Below, one piece after another: positions 52,313 to 60,680 of a stretch of 64,000 nucleotides of DNA. Below the pieces are notes generated by a model, which ran no database searches, was not told the DNA's origin, and saw only the letters and a program-made list of their open reading frames with translations. The stretch covers positions 62,001 to 126,000 of the forward strand of contig JAFTDW010000005.1 in assembly GCA_017454015.1 (NCBI GenBank), given 5' to 3'. The stretch is from Bacteroidales bacterium (GTDB lineage: Bacteria; Bacteroidota; Bacteroidia; Bacteroidales; P3). The position numbers and the translations under genes were made by a program. Numbering within the stretch: the first letter of the stretch is position 1; each line of letters opens with the position of its first letter.

Positions 52313-52343
52313 CGCATAATTTTTCATATAACCGCAAAATATG

Positions 52344-53048
52344 TTACTGGCATACCTCCACTTCGGCATGGCCCGCCACGGTGTACTCGCGTTGGGTGTC
52401 GATGTCGAGGCAGCGCCATCGTGTGCGGCGGCGCTCCACGGAGCGGAAGCAGATGGCAGGGTTGCTCACCAGCCGGAAGCAGGTGCCTGCTGGCAGTTCG
52501 TTGAGGGTGATGTGGGGCTTGGTGTCGTAGCCTTTGTTGTAAGAGCGGAGCTGTGCCTCGATGCGCGTGCCTATGCTGCGGTTGAGTGGTATGCGTGCGC
52601 AGTAGGCATTGACGAGGGTGGCCACCTCGGCAGGGAATGCCCCCGCCTCCACAAACTGCATGAGGCGTTGACGGTAGCACTGCTGCCATGTGTGTCCGTG
52701 GGGTTTAATTTCATTAGTCGTTTTCTGGCTGCGGCAATGTGAGCAAGCTTCCATTGCTCTTGCCGAACGAAAACGTTGGTGTGTCTTGTCCTGTGCAAGG
52801 AAAGCATCCATGTGGGCCACTTCGTGAAGCAGCACGTAGAGAAAGAAATATTTGTTGAGGTCGCCGTTGACGCTTATCTCGTGGTAGTTGTGGCCGCTGC
52901 GCGGCCACTGGTAGTCGCCCAGCTTGCTTTTGCGCTCTCGTGTGATGTGCAGAAACACGCGGTTGGAGTCGAGGATGTCGTAGACACCGTCCACGGCAGC
53001 CTGCGGCATGTAGCGGGCCAAGATGTTGCGATACTCTTCGCGCGTCAT
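52344..53048 (-). CDS. SprT-like zinc-metalloprotease-fold protein with inserted repeat peptide
   Basis: 234 aa. SprT-like core: LLHEVAHMDAF supplies HExxH (about residues 75-79), and KPHGHTWQQCY supplies the third His. Between them SprT proteins normally have a short loop. Here an extra ~25 residues (QRFRSARAMEAC-SHCRSQKTTNEI) are encoded exactly by a palindromic repeat element (52707-52778). The C-terminal ~100 residues (IGTRIEAQLRSYNKGYDTK, FRSVERRRTRWRCLDID) are beta-rich. Its function is unproven; SPRTN/SprT homologues act on protein-DNA crosslinks or are structural. Its start overlaps a small lipoprotein gene by 4 bp (ATGA). Whether the insertion still allows zinc binding is unclear. 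Confidence 0.82.
   Translation of the reverse strand: MTREEYRNILARYMPQAAVDGVYDILDSNRVFLHITRERKSKLGDYQWPRSGHNYHEISVNGDLNKYFFLYVLLHEVAHMDAFLAQDKTHQRFRSARAMEACSHCRSQKTTNEIKPHGHTWQQCYRQRLMQFVEAGAFPAEVATLVNAYCARIPLNRSIGTRIEAQLRSYNKGYDTKPHITLNELPAGTCFRLVSNPAICFRSVERRRTRWRCLDIDTQREYTVAGHAEVEVCQ
52707..52778 (-). repeat. Palindromic element, copy inside the SprT-like gene
   Basis: Read on the minus strand this begins AACGTTTTCGTTCGGCAAG and ends CCAGAAAACGACTAATGAAA. It matches the copies at 56790-56865, 60681-60756 and 60894-60969. Its central stem is GCAATG/CATTGC. It is translated in the same frame as the copy in the anti-sigma-like gene. Confidence 0.92.
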
Positions 53049-53227
53049 CTGTTATACGGCAGGGTTTGGTTGTCGGTGGCAGGCGCCAGTTCCGAGAAAG
53101 TGGGGCAGGTATTGCAGCGGTGGGCCTTGCGGTGGCGCGGCATATAGACCCCTTTGCGACTGCACGACACGCCAAGCAGGGCCACGCCAAGCAACAACAG
53201 CATGAGATATTTTAAATCTTTTTTCAT
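53045..53227 (-). CDS. Small lipoprotein
   Basis: 60 aa. Signal MKKDLKYLMLLLLGVALLG with lipobox GVSC; the mature part is about 38 residues and includes RHRKAHRCNTCPTF, with two further Cys as CNTC. Short basic lipoproteins with this CxxC feature occur in Bacteroidales; function unknown. The stop overlaps the SprT-like gene start by 4 bp, so the two are coupled. It is divergent from the M1 peptidase gene. Confidence 0.75.
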   Translation of the reverse strand: MKKDLKYLMLLLLGVALLGVSCSRKGVYMPRHRKAHRCNTCPTFSELAPATDNQTLPYNR

Positions 53228-53259
53228 AATAGTTTTAAACGCATATTATAAAAAAAACG

Positions 53260-53267
53260 TATCTTTG
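53260..53267 (+). promoter_or_regulatory. -7 box of the M1 peptidase gene
   Basis: TATCTTTG followed by CA, 21 bases before the ATG at 53289. The upstream TTTG is weak (TTTT around 53233). The same 61-bp spacer must also hold the promoter of the divergent lipoprotein gene, which I cannot place. Confidence 0.65.
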
Positions 53268-53288
53268 CAAAAAAATATATTGCAATTA

Positions 53289-55649
53289 ATGGACAAGAAA
53301 ACCACAATCAAAAACTCGATTTTATTTGCGGTTCTGCTGTTGCTCGGCTTTTTCTGGCAAGCTCAGAGCCAGGCTGTATCCGATTCTGTCGACATCACCC
53401 ACACGCATATAGTGCTCGACCTTGGCCACCGCCAGCCCCTCGCCGCCTACGGCACCGCCACCATCGACTGGCATGCGCTACGCACTATCGACACGCTGCG
53501 GTTGCTGCTCTATGCGTCGGCCATCGACACCGTGGTGCTCGACAATGCTGCCGCCAATTACCGTTATCACAGCGAGGTGCTCTCCATCTATGTTGATCCG
53601 GTTCATGCCACAGCCCCCCACCGCCTTGTGGTAGCCTACCGCCCTTCGTGCCACGTGGAGAGCAACGGTCTTGGCGGGTTCCACATGGACCCCGACCTGC
53701 ACTACACCATAGGTGTGGCCTTCCACGAGTACCCCCACTCTTTTGGGCGTACTTGGTTTCCCTGCCGCGACAATTTCCGCGACAAATGCACCTATAGCCT
53801 TGCGGTGACTCCGCCCAACGGGTGGATAGCAGAGTGCGGTGGCATCCACGACTCCACCACCATCAACCCCGACTCCAGTCGCACCTTCCATTTCAGCCTG
53901 CGGCTTCCCAGCCCCGCCTACCTCATCTCGGCCACCGCCGCGCCTTACAGCAAGTACAACAGCACCGTACAAGGTCTCTATGGCAGTTACCCGCTCAGTG
54001 TTGCCTACCGCAACCACAGCGAGGCCGACGTGGCGTCGGCCTTCAGCCACCTCGACCTCGTGGTGCCGCACTTCGAGCGTTGCCTCGGTCCCTACCGCTG
54101 GGGCCGTATCGGCTACTGTGCCACAACCATAGGCTCCATGGAGCATATCAATAACATAAGCCTTGTGTCGGTCTGTGTCGCCAACTCCATGGCCCTGTGC
54201 CAGCACACCATCTCGCATGAGTTTGCGCACTCATGGTTTGGCAACCTCATCACCTGCGCCGAGGAGGGCGACATGTGGTGGAACGAGGGCGGTGCCTCTT
54301 TCTGTGAAGAGCTATCCATTGAGGCGACCGATGGCGTGCAGGAAGCTCGCAACTTCGCCTTTGAACAACTCGACGAGGTGTTTCGTAAAGCGCATATCGA
54401 CGACCGTGGCCGTCGTCCGCTGCTCTATATGGACAGCTTCTACACCTACGGCACCACCGTCTACCGCAAAGGGGCTGCCTTCTTCCACGGCTTGCGCGGC
54501 CACCTTGGCGACTCGCTCTTCTTTGGCTCGTTGCAGCGGCTCTTCGACCGCAACGCCTTCAGCTCCATGGACTGGACGGCCGTCTGCGACTCCATGTCGG
54601 TCTATAGTGGCCGCAACCTGCGCCCCTATTTTGAGTACCACCTCGGTCAGCCCGGCTTTTCCGACTACCTCATCGACTCGCTCGCGCTGAGCCCCGACAG
54701 CAGCCGTCTCAGCCTCGTCATACGCCAGCACAGTGCTTGGAACAGCACCTACTGCCGCGACAGTCGGGTGCCCGTAACTTTCGGCATATCCGACGCGCGC
54801 CATCCCGTCACCGAAACCGTGTGGTTCCAGTTTAGCGACAGCATAGCGCGGTTGTCGACCCCCATCGACTTTGTGCCCGACTATGCCGTTGTCGACCTCG
54901 GGCATGTGCTTTCCACGGCCTCTTTCTCCGACACCTTGCGGCTCTCCAAGCGAGCCACCACCACTATGCCCATGCAGCATTTCCGCACTACTGTGCGCAA
55001 TGCCAGCGACTCGGCGGTGCTGGCCGTAACCCACCACTACTCCTCGCCCTGCTTTGGCAACGACATGCCGGCCAATGTGGTGCGTGCCTGCAACAGGTTT
55101 TGGCATATCGACGGCACCTTGCCGCAGGGTCTCCGCACCAACGGCATGTTCCAGTACTGTCGCGGGGCTTCGCAGAATGCCTCGGCACCCTATCTCGACT
55201 ATGGTTTCTACGACCGCTCCGCCTCGCTCGACTCCATGGCGCTGCTCTACCGTGCCTCGCTTAGCGAGCCGTGGCGTGTGCTGAGCCGTCAAGTGAGCGG
55301 CAACACCGAGGAGGGCTACCTTGTGGTCAACACACTGAGGACAGGCTACTACACCCTCGCCATCATCGACACAGCAGCCACGGGCGATATAGAGCAATAT
55401 ATTGGCAACAGCGACAGCGAAGCCCCACGACTGGTACCCAACCCATCGACAGACGGCAATCTGCACCTCGACGCCAATGGCAACGCCCATGCAGCCTACA
55501 ACATCGAAATCTACGACAACGCGGGGCGCCACCGCAAAAGTCTCCGCAATGTTGCTGACGGCAATCTGCTGCAGCTGCCCTCCGGAACATATCAATGCGT
55601 GATAACCTCCGGCACCCGCCGCTGGAGCCAGACGCTGATTGTCAGGTGA
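53289..55649 (+). CDS. M1-family metallopeptidase with T9SS sorting domain
   Basis: 786 aa from the ATG at 53289, which gives a signal peptide (IKNSILFAVLLLLGFFWQA, then QSQ) and lies 21 bases after a -7 box; the frame extends upstream but without signal logic. The M1 aminopeptidase domain has the substrate-binding loop GSMEHIN (GxMEN class, last residue His) and zinc motif HEFAHSWF with the third ligand in MWWNEGG, spaced exactly 18 residues (His310, His314, Glu333). The last ~75 residues are a type A T9SS domain (LVPNPSTDGNLHL, YNIEIYDNAGRHRKSL, SGTYQCVITSG). It should be exported across the outer membrane to trim peptides at the surface. Confidence 0.9.
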   Translation: MDKKTTIKNSILFAVLLLLGFFWQAQSQAVSDSVDITHTHIVLDLGHRQPLAAYGTATIDWHALRTIDTLRLLLYASAIDTVVLDNAAANYRYHSEVLSIYVDPVHATAPHRLVVAYRPSCHVESNGLGGFHMDPDLHYTIGVAFHEYPHSFGRTWFPCRDNFRDKCTYSLAVTPPNGWIAECGGIHDSTTINPDSSRTFHFSLRLPSPAYLISATAAPYSKYNSTVQGLYGSYPLSVAYRNHSEADVASAFSHLDLVVPHFERCLGPYRWGRIGYCATTIGSMEHINNISLVSVCVANSMALCQHTISHEFAHSWFGNLITCAEEGDMWWNEGGASFCEELSIEATDGVQEARNFAFEQLDEVFRKAHIDDRGRRPLLYMDSFYTYGTTVYRKGAAFFHGLRGHLGDSLFFGSLQRLFDRNAFSSMDWTAVCDSMSVYSGRNLRPYFEYHLGQPGFSDYLIDSLALSPDSSRLSLVIRQHSAWNSTYCRDSRVPVTFGISDARHPVTETVWFQFSDSIARLSTPIDFVPDYAVVDLGHVLSTASFSDTLRLSKRATTTMPMQHFRTTVRNASDSAVLAVTHHYSSPCFGNDMPANVVRACNRFWHIDGTLPQGLRTNGMFQYCRGASQNASAPYLDYGFYDRSASLDSMALLYRASLSEPWRVLSRQVSGNTEEGYLVVNTLRTGYYTLAIIDTAATGDIEQYIGNSDSEAPRLVPNPSTDGNLHLDANGNAHAAYNIEIYDNAGRHRKSLRNVADGNLLQLPSGTYQCVITSGTRRWSQTLIVR

Positions 55650-55782
55650 CCATGCCGCTGTTGTTGTCCCATGTCCCTCAAAAGAAACATCATTTAGCAT
55701 TTTTTAACCAATGTTGGCGACACCTTTCCCTCTTCAGGGTACTCTATAGTAGGAGATTGTTTTGATTTTTAAAAGTCAGCAG

Positions 55783-56307
55783 ATGGAGCTGCAAGCCTTG
55801 ATACAAGGATGCATAGACGGTGAAGCCCGTTGTCAGCAGGAGTTGTACACCAGCTACTCTGCGCGTTGCTACGCCATCTGCCGACGCTACACCAACACCG
55901 ACGCCGATGCCGAGGATGCGCTTGTTGAGGGCTTTATGCATGTGTATCAGCAGATAGCGCAATACAAAGGGCACGGGGCTTTTGAGGGATGGCTCTTCCG
56001 CATCTTTATGCGCGAGGCCGCCCACACCAACACCCGCTCACAACGCCGCAGACAGCTGCACCGGCAGTACTCCGACATGCAGCCTCCCGCAATGCCTGTC
56101 AATCCCGCCGCCGAAAGCATAGACCTGCAGATACTGCTCCAAACCACGTTGCGCAACCTCTCGCCTCGCGAGAACGCCATCTTCAACATGGTGGCCATCG
56201 ACGGGCTAAGCCTGCGCGAAGCCGCCGAGGTGCTGCAGACCAATGAGGGAGCGGCAAAAAGCCTATACCACCGCACACGTCAGAAACTGAAAAAACTGAT
56301 AGAATGA
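55783..56307 (+). CDS. ECF-type RNA polymerase sigma factor
   Basis: 174 aa from the ATG at 55783; a TTG at 55762 with AGGAG six bases before it would add seven residues. Region 2 contains ICRRYTNTDADAEDALVEGFMHVYQ and GAFEGWLFRIFMREA; region 4 has LSPRENAIFNMVAIDGLSLR-EAAEVL and the recognition helix GAAKSLYHRTRQKLK. The length is normal for ECF sigma factors. It overlaps the next gene, a membrane protein with anti-sigma layout, by 4 bp (ATGA), the standard arrangement for a sigma/anti-sigma pair. No SusC/D genes follow, so it is not a typical polysaccharide-utilisation regulator. Confidence 0.93.
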   Translation: MELQALIQGCIDGEARCQQELYTSYSARCYAICRRYTNTDADAEDALVEGFMHVYQQIAQYKGHGAFEGWLFRIFMREAAHTNTRSQRRRQLHRQYSDMQPPAMPVNPAAESIDLQILLQTTLRNLSPRENAIFNMVAIDGLSLREAAEVLQTNEGAAKSLYHRTRQKLKKLIE

Positions 56308-57356
56308 GTATGAAAGAACAAGATATAGAAGAGTTATACCGGCAGAACATAGAGACCAGTCATACCCCGCCGTCTGAAGCGTGGCAGCGTATTGAGTCGC
56401 AGATTTCCAGAGGGGCCTCCGCAGGGAAGGCAGTGGACAAAGCAGCCACCGGCAAGTCGCCTCATGGGTCGCCGTGGTGGCTTGTCGCCGCCGGCGTCGT
56501 GCTGATAAGTGCTGCCATTACCCCCTTTCTGTTGCCCAAGGCAGACGACACTGCCGAAAATGCTATGTCGGCGCCCCTCGTGGCCGCCGAACTGTCGCAT
56601 ACAACCAGCGCGTCGGGGCAAGCCAACAAAGCCATCCAAACCGAGCCCTCTGTTGAGCGGCAGGCTGCAGCCGTGAGCAGTGATGGCAGCGAGAGGGTTG
56701 CGAACAACAGCGACAAAGCCGTGCCTGTTGAAGTTAGAGCAGTGGGAGCAATATCACACGGCCGCAGCCAGAAAACGACTCATGAAACGGAACGTTTTCG
56801 TTCAGCAAGAGCAGTGGAAGCTTGCTTACACTGCCGCAGCCAGAAAACGACTCATGAAATGGAACCTGCTGTCGCCGACAAAGAGCAGCCTGTGCAGCAC
56901 ACAAGCCCCGCCTCATCAGCCTCCCGCTCCACGGACACACATGCAGCGACAAAGCAGCCGTCAGCAGGCACGCCCATTTCAAAACAAGCCTCGCCGTCCG
57001 CCGAAACAAATGCACAGCATGCCGACACACCCCACGGCACCCCTGGCAGACAGCCTGTGGCAACACGGCAGGACACCCCCACACCTCTGCTGCAAGACGT
57101 GCCTCTGTTCATCCCCAACCTGCTCACACCCAACGGCGACGGCTACAACGACGTGTGGCGCATCGAGGGCTTGCCGGGACTGGGCGTGGCGCAGGTGGTG
57201 ATATACACCCCGCAGGGCCGTCAGGTATACAAAAGCAACAACTACAAAAACGATTTCGACGGCGCCAACGTCCCCGACGGGAACTACATCTACACCTTTC
57301 AGATAAAAGAGCAGAACATCATGCGCCGCGGTGCACTTGTGATAAAAAGGCAGTGA
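56304..57356 (+). CDS. Anti-sigma-like membrane protein with C-terminal gliding-motility (CHU_C) domain
   Basis: 350 aa. Residues 1-50 are cytoplasmic and helical (EQDIEELYRQNIETSHTPPS). One membrane segment follows (about 57-76, WWLVAAGVVLISAAITPFLL), then a long Ala/Ser/Thr-rich periplasmic linker. The last ~80 residues match the gliding-motility-associated (type B T9SS) C-terminal domain: IPNLLTPNGDGYNDVWRI, VVIYTPQGRQVYKS, DFDGANVPDGNYIYTF. Translational coupling to an ECF sigma gene suggests an anti-sigma factor whose outside part carries a T9SS-type domain. The linker contains two tandem copies of a palindromic element (56725-56865) translated as RSQKTTHETE and then RFRSARAVEACLHCRSQK-TTHEME. 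With no signal peptide it is unlikely to be a normal T9SS cargo. Confidence 0.82.
   Translation: MSMKEQDIEELYRQNIETSHTPPSEAWQRIESQISRGASAGKAVDKAATGKSPHGSPWWLVAAGVVLISAAITPFLLPKADDTAENAMSAPLVAAELSHTTSASGQANKAIQTEPSVERQAAAVSSDGSERVANNSDKAVPVEVRAVGAISHGRSQKTTHETERFRSARAVEACLHCRSQKTTHEMEPAVADKEQPVQHTSPASSASRSTDTHAATKQPSAGTPISKQASPSAETNAQHADTPHGTPGRQPVATRQDTPTPLLQDVPLFIPNLLTPNGDGYNDVWRIEGLPGLGVAQVVIYTPQGRQVYKSNNYKNDFDGANVPDGNYIYTFQIKEQNIMRRGALVIKRQ
56725..56789 (+). repeat. Palindromic element, diverged copy inside the anti-sigma-like gene
   Basis: The 3' half (GCCGCAGCCAGAAAACGACT and CATGAAACGG) is nearly identical to the other copies. The 5' half is diverged and the central stem is broken. It directly abuts the full copy at 56790, forming a tandem pair in frame. 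Confidence 0.75.
56790..56865 (+). repeat. Palindromic element, full copy inside the anti-sigma-like gene
   Basis: Runs from GAACGTTTTCGTTC to CATGAAATGGAAC. It can fold into an outer pairing (CGTTTTC with GAAAACG) and an inner stem GCAGTG/CACTGC with AGC/GCT at the tip. The translated peptide is ERFRSARAVEACLHCRSQK followed by TTHEME. Confidence 0.92.
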
Positions 57357-57393
57357 TATTGTCGTAGGACACCATTATTCACTATTTTTTTCG

Positions 57394-57401
57394 TATCTTT
57401 G
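57394..57401 (+). promoter_or_regulatory. -7 box before the 191-aa outer-membrane protein
   Basis: TATCTTTG followed by CA, 42 bases before the ATG at 57444; the -33 element is not clear. Confidence 0.65.
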
Positions 57402-57443
57402 CACATAATTACCCGAAGCGGATATTTATTTAACAGTTTGGAA

Positions 57444-58019
57444 ATGAAACGAATTGCCTTTTTACTAATGCTCGTGGCACTCGGGTGTGGAGGGTCGGCA
57501 TGGGCACAATACCGTCAGGACAAGAACCTCAACAAGTTCATGATGAAGCTTGAGGCAGGTGCCATGACATACGTCTCCAACACCGGTGTTGAGGGCGACA
57601 TGGGTTACATAGTGACCGACCAGCAGATGGTTGCCTCCGCCTTTATGGCAATGGGCATAAACCTTTTTCACGACTTCTTTGTGGGTCTCGGTGCTGGCTA
57701 CAACTACTTCACCGCAGCCAGTGCCGTGGCCAGTGCGCAGCACTCCGCCACCGCCTATCTCGACATGGACTACCGTCCGTTCCAGACCAAGTACGCGCCG
57801 CTTATCTCCACCAAGATAGGCGCCAACTACCTGATGGGGTCACCCTACGGCAACAGTCTCAAACCCTATCTGGAGTTGTGTACCGGTCTCAATGTATACA
57901 CCAAGTTCCGCTTCGTCAACCATGAGCGCGACAACTATTCGAGCTGGTATGTGCAGATAGGTGTGGCCCATACCCAGCAGACGGTCTTTATCCCTGCCCG
58001 CATAGGCCTCCGCTTCTGA
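57444..58019 (+). CDS. Small outer-membrane beta-barrel protein
   Basis: 191 aa. The ATG at 57444 gives the signal peptide MKRIAFLLMLVALGCGGSAW, cleaved at WA|QYR. The mature chain is a series of amphipathic strands (FFVGLGAGYNYFTA, YAPLISTKIGANYL, WYVQIGVAHT) ending in Phe (PARIGLRF), the outer-membrane insertion signal. It resembles an 8-strand OmpA/OmpW-size barrel without a periplasmic domain. Function unknown. It has its own -7 box; rbfA follows after 91 bp. Confidence 0.75.
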   Translation: MKRIAFLLMLVALGCGGSAWAQYRQDKNLNKFMMKLEAGAMTYVSNTGVEGDMGYIVTDQQMVASAFMAMGINLFHDFFVGLGAGYNYFTAASAVASAQHSATAYLDMDYRPFQTKYAPLISTKIGANYLMGSPYGNSLKPYLELCTGLNVYTKFRFVNHERDNYSSWYVQIGVAHTQQTVFIPARIGLRF

Positions 58020-58110
58020 CGCAGTCAATCAGGCACTACAACAGCACGGTCTCCACGTATCGTTGTGTCTTATAACTTTCCAGCCTTAAACCCAATAGAA
58101 CTTTCCAGCC

Positions 58111-58455
58111 ATGAACAGCACTCGTCAGCAAAAGATCTCGCGTCTCATACAGCAAGACCTGGGCGACATACTGCTGCGCGAGATGCGCGAAGTCACCGGC
58201 GGCAGCCTCGTCACCGTCACCGGCGTTAGGGTCACCTCCGACCTGTCGCTGGCGCGCGTCAGTGTCTCCATCATGCCCGTGGGGGGTGTCAGCAAGGAGA
58301 GCGTCATGCAGCAGCTTGTGGAGAAAACCGGCGACCTGCGCCGTCGCCTCGGCATTCGTGAGGCCCACCAGCTGCGCATCATCCCCGAGCTGCGTCTCTA
58401 TCTCGACGACAGCCTCGACCGCATGGAGAATATCGAACGTCTGCTTAAGCAATAA
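58111..58455 (+). CDS. rbfA: Ribosome-binding factor A
   Basis: 114 aa. RbfA binds the 30S subunit during late 16S rRNA maturation and cold adaptation. It starts with RQQKISRLIQQDLGDILLRE, has the KH-like core VTVTGVRVTSDLSLARVSVS and ends with the family signature PELRLYLDDSLDRMENIERL. Typical length. The next gene, a LolC/E-like permease, starts 14 bp downstream, the usual rbfA-permease pairing in Bacteroidota. Confidence 0.95.
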   Translation: MNSTRQQKISRLIQQDLGDILLREMREVTGGSLVTVTGVRVTSDLSLARVSVSIMPVGGVSKESVMQQLVEKTGDLRRRLGIREAHQLRIIPELRLYLDDSLDRMENIERLLKQ

Positions 58456-58469
58456 GGAGCCGTCTCACA

Positions 58470-59699
58470 ATGTATCCGTTCCACATTGCACGACGCTACC
58501 TCTTCGCCCGTTCGGGCAAAAGTGTGGTGCATGTCATCTCGTGGATCTCGCTGATAGGCATCGCCGTTGCCTCGGCAGCCCTTGTCGTAGTGCTCTCAGT
58601 GTACAACGGCATCGGTGAGGTCACGCAGGGGCTCTACAGTGTGTTCGACCCTGCACTGTCCATCAAGCCAGTCCGCGGCAAGTCGTTCCACACCTCCGAC
58701 ATAGCCTCCGACACGCTGCGCAGCCTGCCCGGCGTGGCGGCAGTGGCCGAGGTCGCCGAGGAGAACGCGTGGCTCACCTGCCACTCCGGCGAAGCCATAG
58801 TGTCGCTGCGCGGCGTGGACGAGACCTATCCTATGGTGTCGGGGCTCGACACCATGATACACCATGGCGAATACCTGCTCCGCGACAGCGTCTGTTATTA
58901 CCTGCTCTTTGGCAGCGAGCTCTACTACCGGCTTGGTCTTCAGCACACCACGGCGGCCCCCGTCACTGTCAACATACCGCGTCGCACGGGCCGCTCTATG
59001 GGGCTCACCCCTCAAGACGCGTTCAACACTGCCTATGCCTATCCGGCAGGCACCTTCTACCTGCAGAAAGACATCGACAACCGCTATGCGGTGTGCCATA
59101 TCGACATGGCACGCAGCCTCCTTGGCTATGCCGACGACGAGGTGTCGTCGCTCTCCTTGGCGCTCAACGGCTCGCGGCGCCTCTCTGCTGTGCGCCGCGA
59201 CGTTGAGGCCTTGCTCCCCGAGGGGCAATACCAAGTGCTCGACCGTGCCCAGCAGCAGCCCCTCTACTACAAGATATTCCGTTCCGAGAGGCTTGGCGTG
59301 ATCCTTGTGCTCTCGCTGATAGTGGTCATAGCCACCCTCAACCTCGTGGCCTCGCTCACGCTGCTCGTCATCGACAAGCGGCGCGACATACAGACCTTCC
59401 GTGCGCTCGGCATGCCTGTGCGCAGCATACGGCGCACTTTTGTGCTCGAAGGTATGCTCATCTCGTGGCTCGGCATCATTGCAGGCATGGCTTTTGGCTT
59501 TGTGGTGTGCCTCTTGCAGCAGCATTTCGGCATTGTCAAGATGGGGAGCGGCAACTTCATCGTCGACGCCTTCCCAGTGGCCATGCGGTGGCAGGACTTT
59601 GCCATAACCCTCACGCTGGTAGGCGCCATATCGAGCCTTGCCGTGCTGCTCACCACAGTCCACGCCCTGCGCAGGTCCGGCACCGCAGTCTCCATATAG
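58470..59699 (+). CDS. FtsX-like/LolC-LolE family ABC permease
   Basis: 409 aa. The N-terminal IARRYLFARSGKSVVHVISW, first membrane helix and large periplasmic domain (about 50-265) are followed by three C-terminal helices with the FtsX core VVIATLNLVASLTLLVIDKR and RDIQTFRALGMPVRSIRRTF. This is the layout of the lipoprotein-releasing LolC/E permeases. The ATPase (LolD) is not adjacent. It should extract outer-membrane lipoproteins from the inner membrane. A large hairpin follows at 59710-59753. Confidence 0.88.
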   Translation: MYPFHIARRYLFARSGKSVVHVISWISLIGIAVASAALVVVLSVYNGIGEVTQGLYSVFDPALSIKPVRGKSFHTSDIASDTLRSLPGVAAVAEVAEENAWLTCHSGEAIVSLRGVDETYPMVSGLDTMIHHGEYLLRDSVCYYLLFGSELYYRLGLQHTTAAPVTVNIPRRTGRSMGLTPQDAFNTAYAYPAGTFYLQKDIDNRYAVCHIDMARSLLGYADDEVSSLSLALNGSRRLSAVRRDVEALLPEGQYQVLDRAQQQPLYYKIFRSERLGVILVLSLIVVIATLNLVASLTLLVIDKRRDIQTFRALGMPVRSIRRTFVLEGMLISWLGIIAGMAFGFVVCLLQQHFGIVKMGSGNFIVDAFPVAMRWQDFAITLTLVGAISSLAVLLTTVHALRRSGTAVSI

Positions 59700-59709
59700 T
59701 AGTGGACAT

Positions 59710-59753
59710 AATGTAGCAGGGACGCGGCTGTGCAGCCGCGCCCCTGCTACATT
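59710..59753. terminator. Long GC-rich hairpin between convergent genes
   Basis: AATGTAGCAGGG pairs with CCCTGCTACATT (12 bp), then after one A-C mismatch CGCGGCT pairs with AGCCGCG around a GTGC loop. It lies between the LolC/E-like gene and a convergent barrel gene and may end transcription from both sides, although no clean U-tract is present on either strand. It could also be a dispersed palindromic repeat. Confidence 0.65.
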
Positions 59754-59774
59754 AAGTTAAACTATCTTTGTGGG

Positions 59775-60491
59775 TTAGAAAGCGTAGTTCAGACCCAGAC
59801 GGAAGTTGTTGAGGAAGAAGTTGCCGGTAATGCCGTTGTTGATAACGAGGCCGCAGGCATTGGTGATGTCGTAGTTGTCGTCCTTGTATTCTTTGGGATT
59901 GTTGGGGTCGGCATAGGTGTACTTGGTGTGGCTATAGCCAAGGTTCATGAAGTCCAGATAGAGGTCGAGGGAGAGGTGCTCGTTGATGCTGTAGTTGAGG
60001 CCGGGAACAACCGAGAGCTCGAAGCCGAAGCTCTTGGGTCTGACATTCTCGGTAGTGACGTTGGCCACCTCGTTCTTGTTGATGCCGGAGCTTGTGAGGA
60101 CTCTGCACATAGCCTCGCCGAAGAGGTTGAACTTGCCAAACTGGGCGGCGTAGTAGCGGGCGTAGACACCGGCGTTGAATTCGGAGAATGTGTTGGTGGT
60201 GGTAGTGTTGACATTAGTGGGGTTGGCGACGAGAGATGTCTCGGTGATTGTCGTGTAGTTGCCGTAGCCGAGAGCCACGCCGAGCTGCAGTTTCTCGTTG
60301 AGTCTGTAGCCAGCCGTGAGGTTGATGTTGAAATCGGTGGATTTCTGCGGGCTTGTGGTATAAACTACGTTGCCGTCGCGGACGGATTGGTCGGCGCTAT
60401 GGGTGCACCCAAAGTTGCCGGAGACCACAAATTGAGCGTTGGCACCCATTGCGAAGGCTGCCAATGCCAGGGTTAAAAATACCTTTTTCAT
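59775..60491 (-). CDS. Outer-membrane beta-barrel protein (OmpX/PorT-like)
   Basis: 238 aa. Signal peptide MKKVFLTLALAAFAMGANAQ, cleaved before Gln. Strands alternate through the chain (FNINLTAGYRLNEKLQLGVA, FNAGVYARYYAAQFGKFNLF) and the last strand ends NNFRLGLNYAF, with the terminal Phe typical of barrels. It matches the common Bacteroidota outer-membrane beta-barrel group (PF13568-like). No specific function can be read from the sequence. A -7 box lies upstream at 60564-60571. Confidence 0.8.
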   Translation of the reverse strand: MKKVFLTLALAAFAMGANAQFVVSGNFGCTHSADQSVRDGNVVYTTSPQKSTDFNINLTAGYRLNEKLQLGVALGYGNYTTITETSLVANPTNVNTTTTNTFSEFNAGVYARYYAAQFGKFNLFGEAMCRVLTSSGINKNEVANVTTENVRPKSFGFELSVVPGLNYSINEHLSLDLYLDFMNLGYSHTKYTYADPNNPKEYKDDNYDITNACGLVINNGITGNFFLNNFRLGLNYAF

Positions 60492-60563
60492 GTTGTTAGT
60501 TAATGAGTTTTAATTTTGCCTACTCTGCATGGTTTTCGGCATCCCCATAGCTTGAAATTTGTG

Positions 60564-60571
60564 CAAAAATA
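60564..60571 (-). promoter_or_regulatory. -7 box of the 238-aa barrel gene
   Basis: The minus strand reads TATTTTTG followed by C, 73 bases upstream of the ATG at 60491. No good -33 element is seen. Confidence 0.55.
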
Positions 60572-60680
60572 CAACAAAAAAGCGAGACACGCGCTATTTT
60601 CGACCCCGCTTTTTGAACAGGTCGTTGTTTAATCCCCTTGACTAAGGCTGATATGTAGTTGAGACACGAATAATGCTTGA

